From: Marinomonas balearica
GTDB taxonomy: Bacteria > Pseudomonadota > Gammaproteobacteria > Pseudomonadales > Marinomonadaceae
Length of the DNA: 64,000 nucleotides
Assembly (NCBI RefSeq): GCF_004362145.1
Contig: NZ_SNXC01000002.1
Location: 1 to 64,000 of the forward strand
Direction: 5' to 3'
The notes below the pieces were generated by a model. The model was not told the origin of the DNA, did not search any database, and saw only the letters and a program-made list of their open reading frames with translations. Within the stretch, counting starts at the first letter, position 1; every line of letters begins with the position of its first letter. Made by a program: the position numbers and the translations under genes. Below, piece after piece: positions 1-8,371 of this stretch.

Positions 1-43
1 GTAGTGTGGGGGATCCCATGTGAGAGTAGGTCGTCGTCAAGCT
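1..43 (+). rRNA. rrf: 5S ribosomal RNA, 3' end only
   Basis: The first ~43 bases match the conserved 3' part of bacterial 5S rRNA: the GTAGTGTGGGG loop E region, the ATGTGAGAGTAGG segment, and a closing GTCGTCGTCAAGC strand that would pair with the missing 5' end. It is cut by the left edge, so the rest of an rRNA operon lies outside. A terminator follows immediately. The exact 3' end is uncertain by a few bases. Confidence 0.9.
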
Positions 44-53
44 TCTAATACAG

Positions 54-84
54 AAAGCCCTGATCAGAAATGGTCAGGGCTTTT
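54..84 (+). terminator. Rho-independent terminator of the rRNA operon
   Basis: A 10-bp stem (GCCCTGATCA at 57-66 with TGGTCAGGGC at 71-80, one T-G pair) closes a GAAA tetraloop and is followed by TTTT. It sits about 10 bases after the 5S rRNA end, where an rrn terminator is expected. Confidence 0.9.
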
Positions 85-202
85 CTCGTTTCTGAGATAC
101 GCAATCCTGACAGAAGTCCTGAATCCTGAATTGAGATCAGAAACGAGAGACACACTTATTGAGGCGGTATGCTACTTTCTAGCAAACCGTATCGACTCAG
201 CA

Positions 203-961
203 TTAATTGAAAAGAGGTTTTCTCTTTTCTTTAAAGGCTGCTAATGCTTCTTTAGTGTCTTTAGAGGCCGACAATATCTCAGTCTGAGATTGTTCGAATA
301 AATACCCTTCGTGTAATGGTAGGTTTTCTGTCGTTAGAAAGGATTTTTTTGCAGCACGAACAGCAGATGGGCTCTTAGATGCAATCTCTTCAGCAATATT
401 TTTAGCTAGCGGCATGAGCTCAGCTAATGGGACGGAATGAGAGGCAACATTCTTTTGTACGAGTTCAGGGCCAGAAACACGCTGAGCGGTCATAATCATA
501 AGGCGAGCATTAGATTCGCCAAAATGACGACGTACATGAGAAACGCCTCCCGCTAAACCGACATTCACTTCCGTCATTGAAAGAAATGCTGTATCGGCTG
601 TTACAATGATGTCACAGCATAATGCCAGTACGCAGCCTGCACCAATTGCAGCGCCATTTACAGCTGCAATCACAGGCTTTTTGCACTCAAAGACACAATC
701 AAAACTCGCCCTGACTCTCCGGTTGTGCAGTGCATATGCACCTGCCTCATTAGCAGGACGCTCTTTAAGGTCTGCTCCTGCCGAAAAGGTTTTGCCTGCT
801 CCGGTAAGAATGATGGCTCGCACATCCTCCTGATCGCCCAACTGGTCAAAGACTGTTGTAATTTCAGTTCTAAATTCGTTATTTTGTGCATTTACTGGTG
901 GACGGTTTATTTCAACGATCGCTACATAATTATCGACTGTTACGGTGAAGCAATTTACCAT
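203..961 (-). CDS. Enoyl-CoA hydratase/isomerase (crotonase) family protein
   Basis: A 252-residue crotonase-fold protein, the last gene of the catabolic operon. The oxyanion-hole region reads AAVNGAAIGAGC and is followed by VLALCCD. Classical enoyl-CoA hydratases carry a catalytic Glu where this protein has Val, while the second Glu is retained in MTEVNVGLAGG. This suggests a crotonase performing isomerisation, hydrolysis or decarboxylation of an acyl-CoA rather than simple hydration; that is an inference. Start at 961 is preceded by a good GGGGA ribosome site. It lies 23 bases from the upstream CMD-like gene and is probably cotranscribed from the tctC promoter. The fused dehydrogenase gene of the same operon carries a fully catalytic hydratase domain, so the two are not redundant. 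Confidence 0.88.
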   Translation of the reverse strand: MVNCFTVTVDNYVAIVEINRPPVNAQNNEFRTEITTVFDQLGDQEDVRAIILTGAGKTFSAGADLKERPANEAGAYALHNRRVRASFDCVFECKKPVIAAVNGAAIGAGCVLALCCDIIVTADTAFLSMTEVNVGLAGGVSHVRRHFGESNARLMIMTAQRVSGPELVQKNVASHSVPLAELMPLAKNIAEEIASKSPSAVRAAKKSFLTTENLPLHEGYLFEQSQTEILSASKDTKEALAAFKEKRKPLFN

Positions 962-984
962 GTTTATTCCCCAAGGAGAGTGAG

Positions 985-1575
985 TTAAGCCAGTTCTGGT
1001 ATGGGATAAAGCCCACTGTCAGGAACATCCAATTGATTCTCTAGACCTTCAGGCATTGGAATTTCATGTGTGTTTAGTGTCATTGCAACCATTGAGTAAT
1101 ATCCGATGACTGCTGTTAACTCTACAACACCCTTTTCACCCCAACGCGCTACAATAGCTTTGTAAGTTTCAAGTTGCGATGTCCCATTCATAAGAATTTC
1201 ACGGGCATAGCAATATACTTCTTCGCCTGATGTATCGTTGGTAAAGTCAGGTTTGCTTCCGGTTCGAATGGCCTCGATGACATCCGTCGAAAGTCCCGCT
1301 TTTTCAGCCTCTTTTGCATGAATAGACCACTCTACTTGAGCATTCCAGCGACGAGCTGTTAATACGATGGCTAGCTCATTGAGAGACAGGGGTAATGACG
1401 TTTCATAACGTAGTACCTTTCCTAGTTTTTGCCAGCGGTCGGCCAAATCTGGATTGTGAATAGCGGCTCTTAGTGGGCCAACTACCACGCCTCTTGGGCC
1501 AGCTACGACAGAGTCATATACTACTTTTTGAGCGGCTGACATGACTTCGCGTGTTGGTAAGCTAATTCGTCCCAT
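985..1575 (-). CDS. Carboxymuconolactone decarboxylase (CMD/AhpD-like) family protein
   Basis: A 196-residue protein resembling the carboxymuconolactone decarboxylase family. The core helix reads ELAIVLTARRWNAQVEWSIH followed by AKEAEKAGL, the pattern of CMD domains with an EW-x-x-H centre rather than the CxxC of AhpD peroxidases. The true reaction cannot be read from the sequence; many members of this family lack decarboxylase activity. It sits 2 bases after the CaiB-type CoA-transferase gene and 23 before the crotonase gene, so it is translationally linked to CoA-ester catabolism. Together with the enol-lactonase-like and 3-oxoadipyl-CoA thiolase-like genes it recalls the beta-ketoadipate route, but no ring-cleavage enzyme is present here. 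Confidence 0.8.
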   Translation of the reverse strand: MGRISLPTREVMSAAQKVVYDSVVAGPRGVVVGPLRAAIHNPDLADRWQKLGKVLRYETSLPLSLNELAIVLTARRWNAQVEWSIHAKEAEKAGLSTDVIEAIRTGSKPDFTNDTSGEEVYCYAREILMNGTSQLETYKAIVARWGEKGVVELTAVIGYYSMVAMTLNTHEIPMPEGLENQLDVPDSGLYPIPELA

Positions 1576-1577
1576 AT

Positions 1578-2765
1578 CTACTCTCCATCGATTCCTAATT
1601 CAGCTAAAATTTCGGAGGTATTTTCACCCAATTGAGGCGGCGCTTTGTCGAACTTAAGTGGTGAGTTAGTGAACTTCATTGGAGAAACAATTTGCGGCAC
1701 TTTACCTGCTAATGGATGATCAATATATTGCAACATTTCGCGATGTTTAACCTGAGGCTCATCCAGGACCATAGGTACGGAATTAATTGGGCCGCACGGT
1801 ACTTTGGCAACATTAAAACTGTCTAACCAATAGCGAAGTTCTTGTTTTTTTAGTTCGTCACAAATCAATGGATGAAGGACGTCGAGGTTATTCACACGTT
1901 CTTTATTTGTTGAGAAACGAACATCTTGTGACCATTCTGGCTTATTGAGTGCTTCTGAAAAGCGTTCAAACTGCTCGTCATTCCCTACGGCTAATACAAT
2001 ATGTCCGTCTTTTACCTCGAAAACATCTTGCGGCTGTATGTTGGGGTGCTTGTTGCCTTTACGAGAAGGTACATTTCCTGAGACAAGATAGTTCATACCT
2101 TGGTTTGCCAGCATAGCTGTTGCTACATCGAGCATGCCTATATCAATTACATCTCCCTCTCCGTTTTCTGCCCGTTTTGCTAACGCCGCTAATACTGAAA
2201 TGGCTGCGTACATTCCAGTCATCATATCAATAATAGGAATACCTACTTTCTGAGGTCCCGCACCCGGAGAGCCGTCTGCTGCGCCGGTTACACTCATTAG
2301 GCCGCCCATTGCTTGGATCATGAAATCATAAGCAACATCTTTAGCTTGGGGGCCGTTTTGTCCAAAGCCTGTGACAGAGCAATAGATGAGCTTTGGATTA
2401 ATCTGTTTTAAGTCATTTGCAGAAAGGCCATAGCGCTCTAAAGTTCCAACCTTAAAGTTTTCTAAAACAATGTCAGATGTCTTTGCTAACTCTTTAATAA
2501 TGTTTTGGCCCTCGTTGCTTGCAAGATCGACTTCAATTGAGCGCTTGCCACGATTGACGCATAGGTAATACCCTGATTCCTTAGTTTCATTACCCTCAGT
2601 ATCCTTCAAAAACGGAGGCCCCCAGCGGCGAGTGTCATCACCTACACCCGCACGCTCTACCTTAATTACGTCTGCGCCTAAATCGGCTAAAATCTGGCCC
2701 GCCCAAGGACCAGCCATAATACGGCTTAAATCTAATATGCGAATATGAGAAAGTGGACCAGCCAT
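1578..2765 (-). CDS. CaiB/BaiF CoA-transferase family protein
   Basis: A 395-residue class III CoA-transferase, which moves CoA from an acyl-CoA donor to a free carboxylic acid. The N-terminus (GPLSHIRILDLSRIMAGPWA) is the standard CoA-binding opening, followed by GADVIKVERAG and the YLCVNRGKRSIEVDL stretch. The catalytic Asp appears to be in the AYDFMIQAMGGLMSVTG segment (around residue 165). Length is typical. It is flanked by a GST gene 2 bases upstream and the CMD-like gene 2 bases downstream. In this operon it is the obvious candidate for activating the imported acid to its CoA thioester, with succinyl-CoA or acetyl-CoA as the likely donor; donor and acceptor are inference. Confidence 0.92.
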   Translation of the reverse strand: MAGPLSHIRILDLSRIMAGPWAGQILADLGADVIKVERAGVGDDTRRWGPPFLKDTEGNETKESGYYLCVNRGKRSIEVDLASNEGQNIIKELAKTSDIVLENFKVGTLERYGLSANDLKQINPKLIYCSVTGFGQNGPQAKDVAYDFMIQAMGGLMSVTGAADGSPGAGPQKVGIPIIDMMTGMYAAISVLAALAKRAENGEGDVIDIGMLDVATAMLANQGMNYLVSGNVPSRKGNKHPNIQPQDVFEVKDGHIVLAVGNDEQFERFSEALNKPEWSQDVRFSTNKERVNNLDVLHPLICDELKKQELRYWLDSFNVAKVPCGPINSVPMVLDEPQVKHREMLQYIDHPLAGKVPQIVSPMKFTNSPLKFDKAPPQLGENTSEILAELGIDGE

Positions 2766-2767
2766 GC

Positions 2768-3433
2768 TTACTCCTTAAAAAACTGTATTTGAGGCGCTTT
2801 AATAGGAAACGCCGTGGATGAATCTTCAACTGCACTTGGATTTTCTTTGACTGAAGGGCGGTCGCTTACGTCTTGAGCCCAAGCTGCCAGCTCAGGGAAG
2901 CTTCGTCGCCATTCACTGCTTGACCATCGAAAATCTAATTGACCGAGAACGCAGAGAGTTGCGATATGACCGATACCAAACTTCTCTTGCCGAAACTGCT
3001 GTATATTGGTGTTTAAGTGAGCCATGGTCGCACCGACTTTTGTTTCAAAGTTGGCACATATCGCGGTTGATTTTGTATCTCCACGATTTATTTCTGTCCG
3101 CCATAACAGCAGTGTTTCGTTTAGGCCATCTGCTAGAGACTGCCAAATCAAATGGGTTGTATTTGCTTCATAATCTGTACCGTATAACGAGCCATTATGT
3201 GACGAATTAAGGTATTCACAGATTACTCTGCTATCCATTAAAACCTTCCCATTTTCTAAGATTAGAGCTGGGATTTTACCCAAAGGATTCACCTCTAAAA
3301 TGGATTTAGGAGGTGTGATAGGTAACGCCAAATTGGTTAGCACTTTAGTCGTTTCGTCTTGCAGGTTTAGCTCATGCAAGACGATCGCGACTTTGCGTGC
3401 AAATGGCGATCTAGGGGACCAAAGTAGCTTCAT
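2768..3433 (-). CDS. Glutathione S-transferase family protein
   Basis: A 221-residue protein with a thioredoxin-like N-terminal half (KLLWSPRSPFARKVAIVLHE, then NPLGKIPALILENG and DSRVICEYL, the GSH-binding cis-Pro and DS motifs) and an all-helical C-terminal half. It belongs to the broad bacterial GST superfamily; the substrate is not evident. It could serve isomerisation of a catabolic intermediate, as maleylpyruvate or maleylacetoacetate isomerases do, or simple detoxification. Its start overlaps the stop of the upstream hydrolase gene by one base, and the CoA-transferase gene starts 2 bases beyond its end, so it is a firm part of the operon. Confidence 0.85.
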   Translation of the reverse strand: MKLLWSPRSPFARKVAIVLHELNLQDETTKVLTNLALPITPPKSILEVNPLGKIPALILENGKVLMDSRVICEYLNSSHNGSLYGTDYEANTTHLIWQSLADGLNETLLLWRTEINRGDTKSTAICANFETKVGATMAHLNTNIQQFRQEKFGIGHIATLCVLGQLDFRWSSSEWRRSFPELAAWAQDVSDRPSVKENPSAVEDSSTAFPIKAPQIQFFKE

Positions 3434-4221
3434 TAGTACGCTTCCAAACGGTCAAAAAAGGGCGTTAATAATTGATTTACGTTATTTGGTTGTTCGTAGC
3501 AGGCCACATGTCCAGCTTTTGGTATCACGTGAAAATCAGCAACCGGAATGACGTGTGACATTCTTTCCATTGTATTTGGCATTTGCCCATCTTCAGCTCC
3601 TGCTATCAGTACACACGGCACAGAAAGGGACTCTAATACAGACCTATAGTCGTAGCTTTTTAGGGCGTTGGCGCTGGCAATAAAGCCAGCTAATGGCGTT
3701 GCGGCCATCATATCAAGAAGATCAAGGCGCTTCGCTGCGTGATTGTCTGGTGTGATCCATCGTTTAGACGTAGCATCGGCGAACATGGGAAGCCCGTTTT
3801 CTATTGCGGCTTCGATTCGGTTTTGCCATTGTTCGGCTGCAGCGGGTGCGCTATTGGGTTGACCGTCTATAAAAACCATCGCACAGAATGGCTCAGGCTG
3901 TTTTTCATAGGCTGCTATTCCGGTGGGAACGCCCATTGATAAACCGATAAATATGCATCGCTGGATGTCAAAATTCGATATCAGTCCTAATAGATCATCG
4001 GACAAAATATCGAAATTTAGGGGGTTTTCGGTTATTTCTGATCGACCGTGCCCCCGCTGATCATAGCGTAAAATGTTGAATCGCGATTTGAACTCATCGA
4101 ACTGAGCGTCAAAAATAGACATGTCTGTCATTAATGAATTACTAAATACCAACCATGGAAGAGTTGGATCAAGTTGATTCACTGAGACATTTAATGAAGT
4201 GCTATTAACTGAAATTCGCAT
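3433..4221 (-). CDS. Alpha/beta-hydrolase resembling 3-oxoadipate enol-lactonase
   Basis: A 262-residue alpha/beta-hydrolase. Its layout is that of PcaD: an early PWLVFSNSLMTDMSIFD oxyanion region, RFNILRYDQRGHGRSE, a nucleophile elbow FIGLSMGVP (Ser), an acid in AGAEDGQMP and a His in KAGHVACYEQP. The ATG at 4221 is chosen because it lies 2 bases after the thiolase stop; a longer reading that begins inside the thiolase gene is less likely. Enol-lactonase activity would fit with the neighbouring CMD-like and 3-oxoadipyl-CoA-thiolase-like genes, but CoA-ester or lactone hydrolysis of another compound is equally possible. Confidence 0.82.
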   Translation of the reverse strand: MRISVNSTSLNVSVNQLDPTLPWLVFSNSLMTDMSIFDAQFDEFKSRFNILRYDQRGHGRSEITENPLNFDILSDDLLGLISNFDIQRCIFIGLSMGVPTGIAAYEKQPEPFCAMVFIDGQPNSAPAAAEQWQNRIEAAIENGLPMFADATSKRWITPDNHAAKRLDLLDMMAATPLAGFIASANALKSYDYRSVLESLSVPCVLIAGAEDGQMPNTMERMSHVIPVADFHVIPKAGHVACYEQPNNVNQLLTPFFDRLEAY

Positions 4222-4223
4222 GA

Positions 4224-5426
4224 TCACACTGCCTCCAACGCAATAGAAATACCCTGACCGACGCCAATGCACATGGTAGCAAGCCCTTGCTTACCTTTGC
4301 CTGCGGCAATGGATCGTGCCAATGTTCCTGTAATACGCACGCCAGACATACCTAATGGATGTCCTAGTGCTATACCACCACCATTAGAGTTAATAAAATC
4401 ACCGTCATCGGGTAGATTTAAATGGCGGAGGACGGCAAGCACTTGGCTTGCAAACGCTTCATTTAGTTCAATAAGGTCAAAATCGGCGGGTGTAATGCCT
4501 AAGCGATCGCAGAGCCTTAAAGTAGAAGGAGCGGGGCCAAAGCCCATAATACGAGGCTCTACCCCCGCCGTCGCACCTCCTCTTATGCGTGCCATAGGAG
4601 TCAAGTGGTACTTACGAATACCTTCTTCCGTTGCTAGGATCATTGCTGCAGCACCATCATTCACTCCAGATGCATTACCTGCGGTGACGGTGCCATTCTC
4701 TCGAAACGGGGTTGATAACTTAGCGAGTGCCTCTGCGCTAGTGCTACGAGGGTGCTCGTCTTGGTTAAAAATAGTGGGATCGCCTTTACGAACTGGAATG
4801 CTGACAGATGTAATTTCTTCTTTAAACCAGTTTGATTCTATTGCTTGCGCACAACGTTGCTGGCTTCTAAGTGCGTAGGCATCTTGATCTTCACGAGAAA
4901 TATTAAATTGCTCAGCCACATTTTCGGCTGTTTCTGGCATTGAATCGACACCAAACTGCCGTCTCATTAACGGGTTGATAAAGCGCCAACCGATAGTGGT
5001 ATCTTCAACTGTGCTTTGACGAGAAAAAGCCGTTTGAGCTTTTGGCATGACAAATGGAGCGCGAGTCATACTTTCAACGCCTCCAGCAATAGCAATCTCT
5101 GCTTCCCCCATAGCAAGTTGTCGCCATGAAGTTAAGATAGCATCCATGCCAGAGCCACATAGACGGTTAATGGTTGTGCCTGCAATGCTGTTAGGCAATC
5201 CTGCGAGCAGTAGTGCCATTCTAGCGACACAACGATTGTCTTCTCCGGCTTGATTTGCGCAACCTAGAACGACATCACTTAGGTTTTTCCAATCGATGTT
5301 TGGATGTTTCTCCATTAAAGCTTTTAATGGGATTGCAGCGAGATCATCCGCCCTAATGGAAGAAAGCGCTCCTCCGAAACGTCCTATGGCCGTTCGGGTA
5401 TAATCACAAATAAAGACATCATGCAT
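4224..5426 (-). CDS. Acetyl-CoA C-acyltransferase, 3-oxoadipyl-CoA thiolase type
   Basis: A 400-residue thiolase that would cleave a 3-oxoacyl-CoA with CoA to give acetyl-CoA and a shortened acyl-CoA. Catalytic residues are all visible: Cys in NRLCGSGMDAI (about residue 91), His in ELNEAFASQ and GGGIALGHPLG, and Cys in MCIGVGQGI. The N-terminal third (RTAIGRFGGALSSIRADDL and LGCANQAGEDNR) is very close to my recollection of PcaF/PaaJ 3-oxoadipyl-CoA thiolases, which would release succinyl-CoA plus acetyl-CoA. It overlaps the bifunctional dehydrogenase gene by 8 bases and precedes the enol-lactonase-like gene by 2 bases. Function is secure at family level; the dicarboxylyl preference is inference. 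Confidence 0.92.
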   Translation of the reverse strand: MHDVFICDYTRTAIGRFGGALSSIRADDLAAIPLKALMEKHPNIDWKNLSDVVLGCANQAGEDNRCVARMALLLAGLPNSIAGTTINRLCGSGMDAILTSWRQLAMGEAEIAIAGGVESMTRAPFVMPKAQTAFSRQSTVEDTTIGWRFINPLMRRQFGVDSMPETAENVAEQFNISREDQDAYALRSQQRCAQAIESNWFKEEITSVSIPVRKGDPTIFNQDEHPRSTSAEALAKLSTPFRENGTVTAGNASGVNDGAAAMILATEEGIRKYHLTPMARIRGGATAGVEPRIMGFGPAPSTLRLCDRLGITPADFDLIELNEAFASQVLAVLRHLNLPDDGDFINSNGGGIALGHPLGMSGVRITGTLARSIAAGKGKQGLATMCIGVGQGISIALEAV

Positions 5427-7539
5427 TTGATTGGCCTCCTTTTTGAGTTAAGAATGAGACGATTTCAGAAACTGGGCCTGTCTTAAAACCATGGCCAACA
5501 GAATTAGAAAGTTGCTGTAAAATCTTTGTTAGGTGTATTGGATCTTGTTGGCTTGCCCAATAAATAGGACCGCCTTTATGGCGAGGGAAGCCATAGCCAT
5601 TGGTGATAGCAACATCAATATCAGAGGCGCGTTGTGCTACTCCTTCATGAATCAAACAAGCGGCTTCGTTGACCATCGAGACAAGAAGTTGTTGCTGAAT
5701 CTCTGATTCATCATAGTTTTGTATTTCAATTCCCTGATTGGTACGCGTCTCATTGATAAGCGTTTTGACGAATTCAGAAGGCAGTGCAGTCTTGTCTTGG
5801 TAGGAATACCAGCCTTGCCCTGTTTTACGACCAAAATGTCCCGCAACACATAGCGAATCGGCGAGGGTGACGTAACGCTCATTAGGATCTCTATCGGATG
5901 CTTTGCGTTTGCGCATCGCCCAAGCGATGTCTAATCCTGACAGGTCAGAGACTTCGAATGGACCCATAGCAAAACCGAAATTCTTGATTGCTTTGTCAAC
6001 TTCGTAGGGACATGCACCATCAAGTACTAACAGTTCTGCTCGTCGTCTATAAGCGGCGTAAATGCGGTTGCCAATAAAGCCTTCGGCAACGTTTGCAACG
6101 ACCGTTTGTTTGCCAAGCCTTTTAGAAAAAGCGAGAGAGGTTGCTAAAACTGATTCAGAGGTCTGCTCAGCACGTATAACTTCTAAAAGCTTCATTCGGT
6201 CTGCGGGACTAAAGAAATGCAAGCCAACAACGCGCTCGCGATGCTTGAGATTTTCACTCATCTGATTGATATCCAGATAAGACGTATTGGTTGCAAGGAT
6301 GGTTGCACGAGGGACAATAGCATCAAGATCTTCTAACAACGCTTTTTTGATTTGCATATCTTCGAATACCGCTTCAATAATGAGCTCGCATTCTGTAACT
6401 GCCTCAAATCCAACAGTGCTGGATAAATTATCTAAATAATTCTGTACTTGATCTGGGCGATAGATCCCTTTTTTCTCTAAGTTTTCGTAGCTGGTTTTGA
6501 TTGCTTGAAAAGCGCGTTCAGAGGATTCGCTGTCTCGCTCAATAAGTACGACTTTTAGCCCTGCATTAAGCACCGCCTTTGCTATGCCTTGCCCCATTGT
6601 TCCGCCGCCAACAATTCCTACATAAGTTATTTTGGTAGCTTTTGTATCATTGATAGCTTCGATTCTAGAGGCCGTTTTTTCAGCAAAGAAAAGGTAGCGC
6701 AATGCAAAAGCATCTTCACTCAAGCGCAATTTATTGAATGTTTGGCGTTCATCGATCAATGTTGCTTCCGCATGATCGTTACTGCTGGCTTGCACTAGAC
6801 GTATTGCTTCACTGATGTTTTCACGGCCTTTATTTCGCTGCTTAATTTTGAAAATCGCCGCATTAAGCTCGCTTTCTGAATCTACAGGGACAGACTGCTC
6901 AATACTCAAACGTTTATCTAAAGGGTGATTATCTTCAATAAAGTGGATCACTCCTGAGAGCAAGTCACCTATACATACTGAATCGATAAAACCCATAGAA
7001 AGTGCCATTTCAGAGGTGACGCGCTTACCGCTACAGATAAGGTCAAGCGCTTTCAATTTCCCGATTAGACGCGGTAAACGTTGAGTGCCACCTGCACCAG
7101 GAATCATGCCCAGCAACACTTCTGGTAAAGCGACTAAGGCACCGGATTTTCCCACTCTATAATCACAACCAAGCGCAAGCTCTAAGCCTCCTCCCAGTGC
7201 GATTCCATGGATCGCAGCAATGACGGGAATCGGGTGCTGTTCAATCGCTCGTATCACATCGGGCACTTCAGGCGGAAGTAGTTTGGTTCCAAATTCTTTG
7301 ACATCTGAGCCTCCTGAAAAGCCTCGACCTTCGCCAATAATGACAACGGCTTTTAGAGAGGCCGAGGTACATCCTTTCAACGATTCAACGATACCTGCAC
7401 GAACAGGATGAGACCCCGCGTTTACAGGTGGATTATTAATTGCTATCACCGCAATGCCGTTGGCAATTGTTAAAGACACAGGGTTGCGACCTTTAGAGTC
7501 GACTTCTTTTAAGAGACTGTCTTTCATGGTTTTACTCAT
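5419..7539 (-). CDS. Bifunctional enoyl-CoA hydratase / 3-hydroxyacyl-CoA dehydrogenase
   Basis: A 706-residue FadB/FadJ/PaaC-type fusion. Residues ~20-200 form a crotonase domain with both catalytic glutamates in place (GIALGGGLELALGCD and ALPEVLLGMIPGAGGTQRL). Residues ~300-480 form an NAD-binding dehydrogenase domain (VGIVGGGTMGQGIA, LIIEAVFEDM, ATNTSYLDI, and VGLHFFSPADRMKLLEVI with the catalytic His), followed by two C-terminal dehydrogenase helical domains ending in GYGFPRHKGGPIYWA. It would hydrate a 2-enoyl-CoA and oxidise the 3-hydroxyacyl-CoA, feeding the thiolase whose gene overlaps it by 8 bases. No acyl-CoA dehydrogenase gene is in the operon, so the substrate may enter already unsaturated or oxygenated. 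Confidence 0.94.
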   Translation of the reverse strand: MSKTMKDSLLKEVDSKGRNPVSLTIANGIAVIAINNPPVNAGSHPVRAGIVESLKGCTSASLKAVVIIGEGRGFSGGSDVKEFGTKLLPPEVPDVIRAIEQHPIPVIAAIHGIALGGGLELALGCDYRVGKSGALVALPEVLLGMIPGAGGTQRLPRLIGKLKALDLICSGKRVTSEMALSMGFIDSVCIGDLLSGVIHFIEDNHPLDKRLSIEQSVPVDSESELNAAIFKIKQRNKGRENISEAIRLVQASSNDHAEATLIDERQTFNKLRLSEDAFALRYLFFAEKTASRIEAINDTKATKITYVGIVGGGTMGQGIAKAVLNAGLKVVLIERDSESSERAFQAIKTSYENLEKKGIYRPDQVQNYLDNLSSTVGFEAVTECELIIEAVFEDMQIKKALLEDLDAIVPRATILATNTSYLDINQMSENLKHRERVVGLHFFSPADRMKLLEVIRAEQTSESVLATSLAFSKRLGKQTVVANVAEGFIGNRIYAAYRRRAELLVLDGACPYEVDKAIKNFGFAMGPFEVSDLSGLDIAWAMRKRKASDRDPNERYVTLADSLCVAGHFGRKTGQGWYSYQDKTALPSEFVKTLINETRTNQGIEIQNYDESEIQQQLLVSMVNEAACLIHEGVAQRASDIDVAITNGYGFPRHKGGPIYWASQQDPIHLTKILQQLSNSVGHGFKTGPVSEIVSFLTQKGGQSNA

Positions 7540-7549
7540 TGTCAGGTTC

Positions 7550-8371
7550 TTAGCTAGCGTTTAGGCTTTTTATGTACGTATGCATTACATGAGCGACCGC
7601 GTTGGGTTTTTCATCGGGCAGTGCATGACTTGCATCTGAAACGACCTCAACCGTAACTCGGTTCCCAAGCTCACTTACCAATGACATTCTTTGTTCAGGA
7701 ATACGGAAAGGGTCTTGATCTCCAATGACATCTAAAATTGGAGCATCTCCTGCGTGCCACCACGTGCTTTTATCGGACGTTAATCGTATATGGCGTTGTG
7801 ATGCGAGTAAGGTCGGTGACCATCCCTCTAGCCACTGCGGCTTTACGGCTTCCTTGCTCGCAAAAAATGCCTTGGCAAGCATGTCGATTTTTTCTTCTAG
7901 AGTGGCGCTTCCTTCGGTCAACAGATTGATAATCTGACTTAACTCTGGCGCAAAATTCTTTCCACCAGCGGCCAAAAGGATGATCGCTTTAATCGAGCTT
8001 GGAGATGCTGATGCACAAGCCCGTGCGACCATACTGCCAAACGCATGGCCTGCGACAATGGCTTGAGGAAATTCGTCAGATTTCTCTTTCTCGATAACGG
8101 CTAAAATGTCTTTTGCAACGTCCTCAAACAATAAGTTGTCAAGCGGACCTGTACTGCCATTTATGCCGCGAGGTTCGGGCAAGATCACTTTATAGTCTTG
8201 TGCGAATAGCAAATTGGCCAGTGTTACGAGATCTTCAGTGCCACGTGCAACCGAAGGTAATAAGCAAATGATTTGTCCTCTACCTATTGTACGATAGGCA
8301 ATATTGCTATCACCTGATCGTATGTATTTACTGATAAATTCTGCAGTTGAGTTAGGCATTTTTTTCATCAC
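7550..8371 (-). CDS. Alpha/beta-hydrolase fold protein with Ala at the nucleophile position
   Basis: About 273 residues, alpha/beta-hydrolase fold. The nucleophile elbow reads GHAFGSM: the residue that is normally Ser is Ala, encoded GCG (plus-strand CGC at 8042-8044), one base from the Ser codon TCG. The other triad members seem intact (Asp in IGDQDPFRIPEQ, His in DASHALPDEKP). It may therefore be a non-hydrolytic member, a chaperone-like or binding protein, or a recently inactivated enzyme. GTG at 8371, ATG at 8368 and ATG at 8359 are all possible starts; the last has a GGTGA box nearby. The gene overlaps the end of tctA by 8-20 bases, depending on start, so it is translationally coupled to the transporter. 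Confidence 0.85.
   Translation of the reverse strand: MMKKMPNSTAEFISKYIRSGDSNIAYRTIGRGQIICLLPSVARGTEDLVTLANLLFAQDYKVILPEPRGINGSTGPLDNLLFEDVAKDILAVIEKEKSDEFPQAIVAGHAFGSMVARACASASPSSIKAIILLAAGGKNFAPELSQIINLLTEGSATLEEKIDMLAKAFFASKEAVKPQWLEGWSPTLLASQRHIRLTSDKSTWWHAGDAPILDVIGDQDPFRIPEQRMSLVSELGNRVTVEVVSDASHALPDEKPNAVAHVMHTYIKSLNAS

Noticed and set aside
20-244. Plus-strand open frame starting in the 5S rRNA end
   Set aside because: It begins within rRNA and runs through the terminator; not a gene.
4267-4878. 203-codon plus-strand open frame opposite the thiolase gene
   Set aside because: It is antisense to a clearly conserved thiolase and has an unnatural Ser/Pro/Arg-rich composition.
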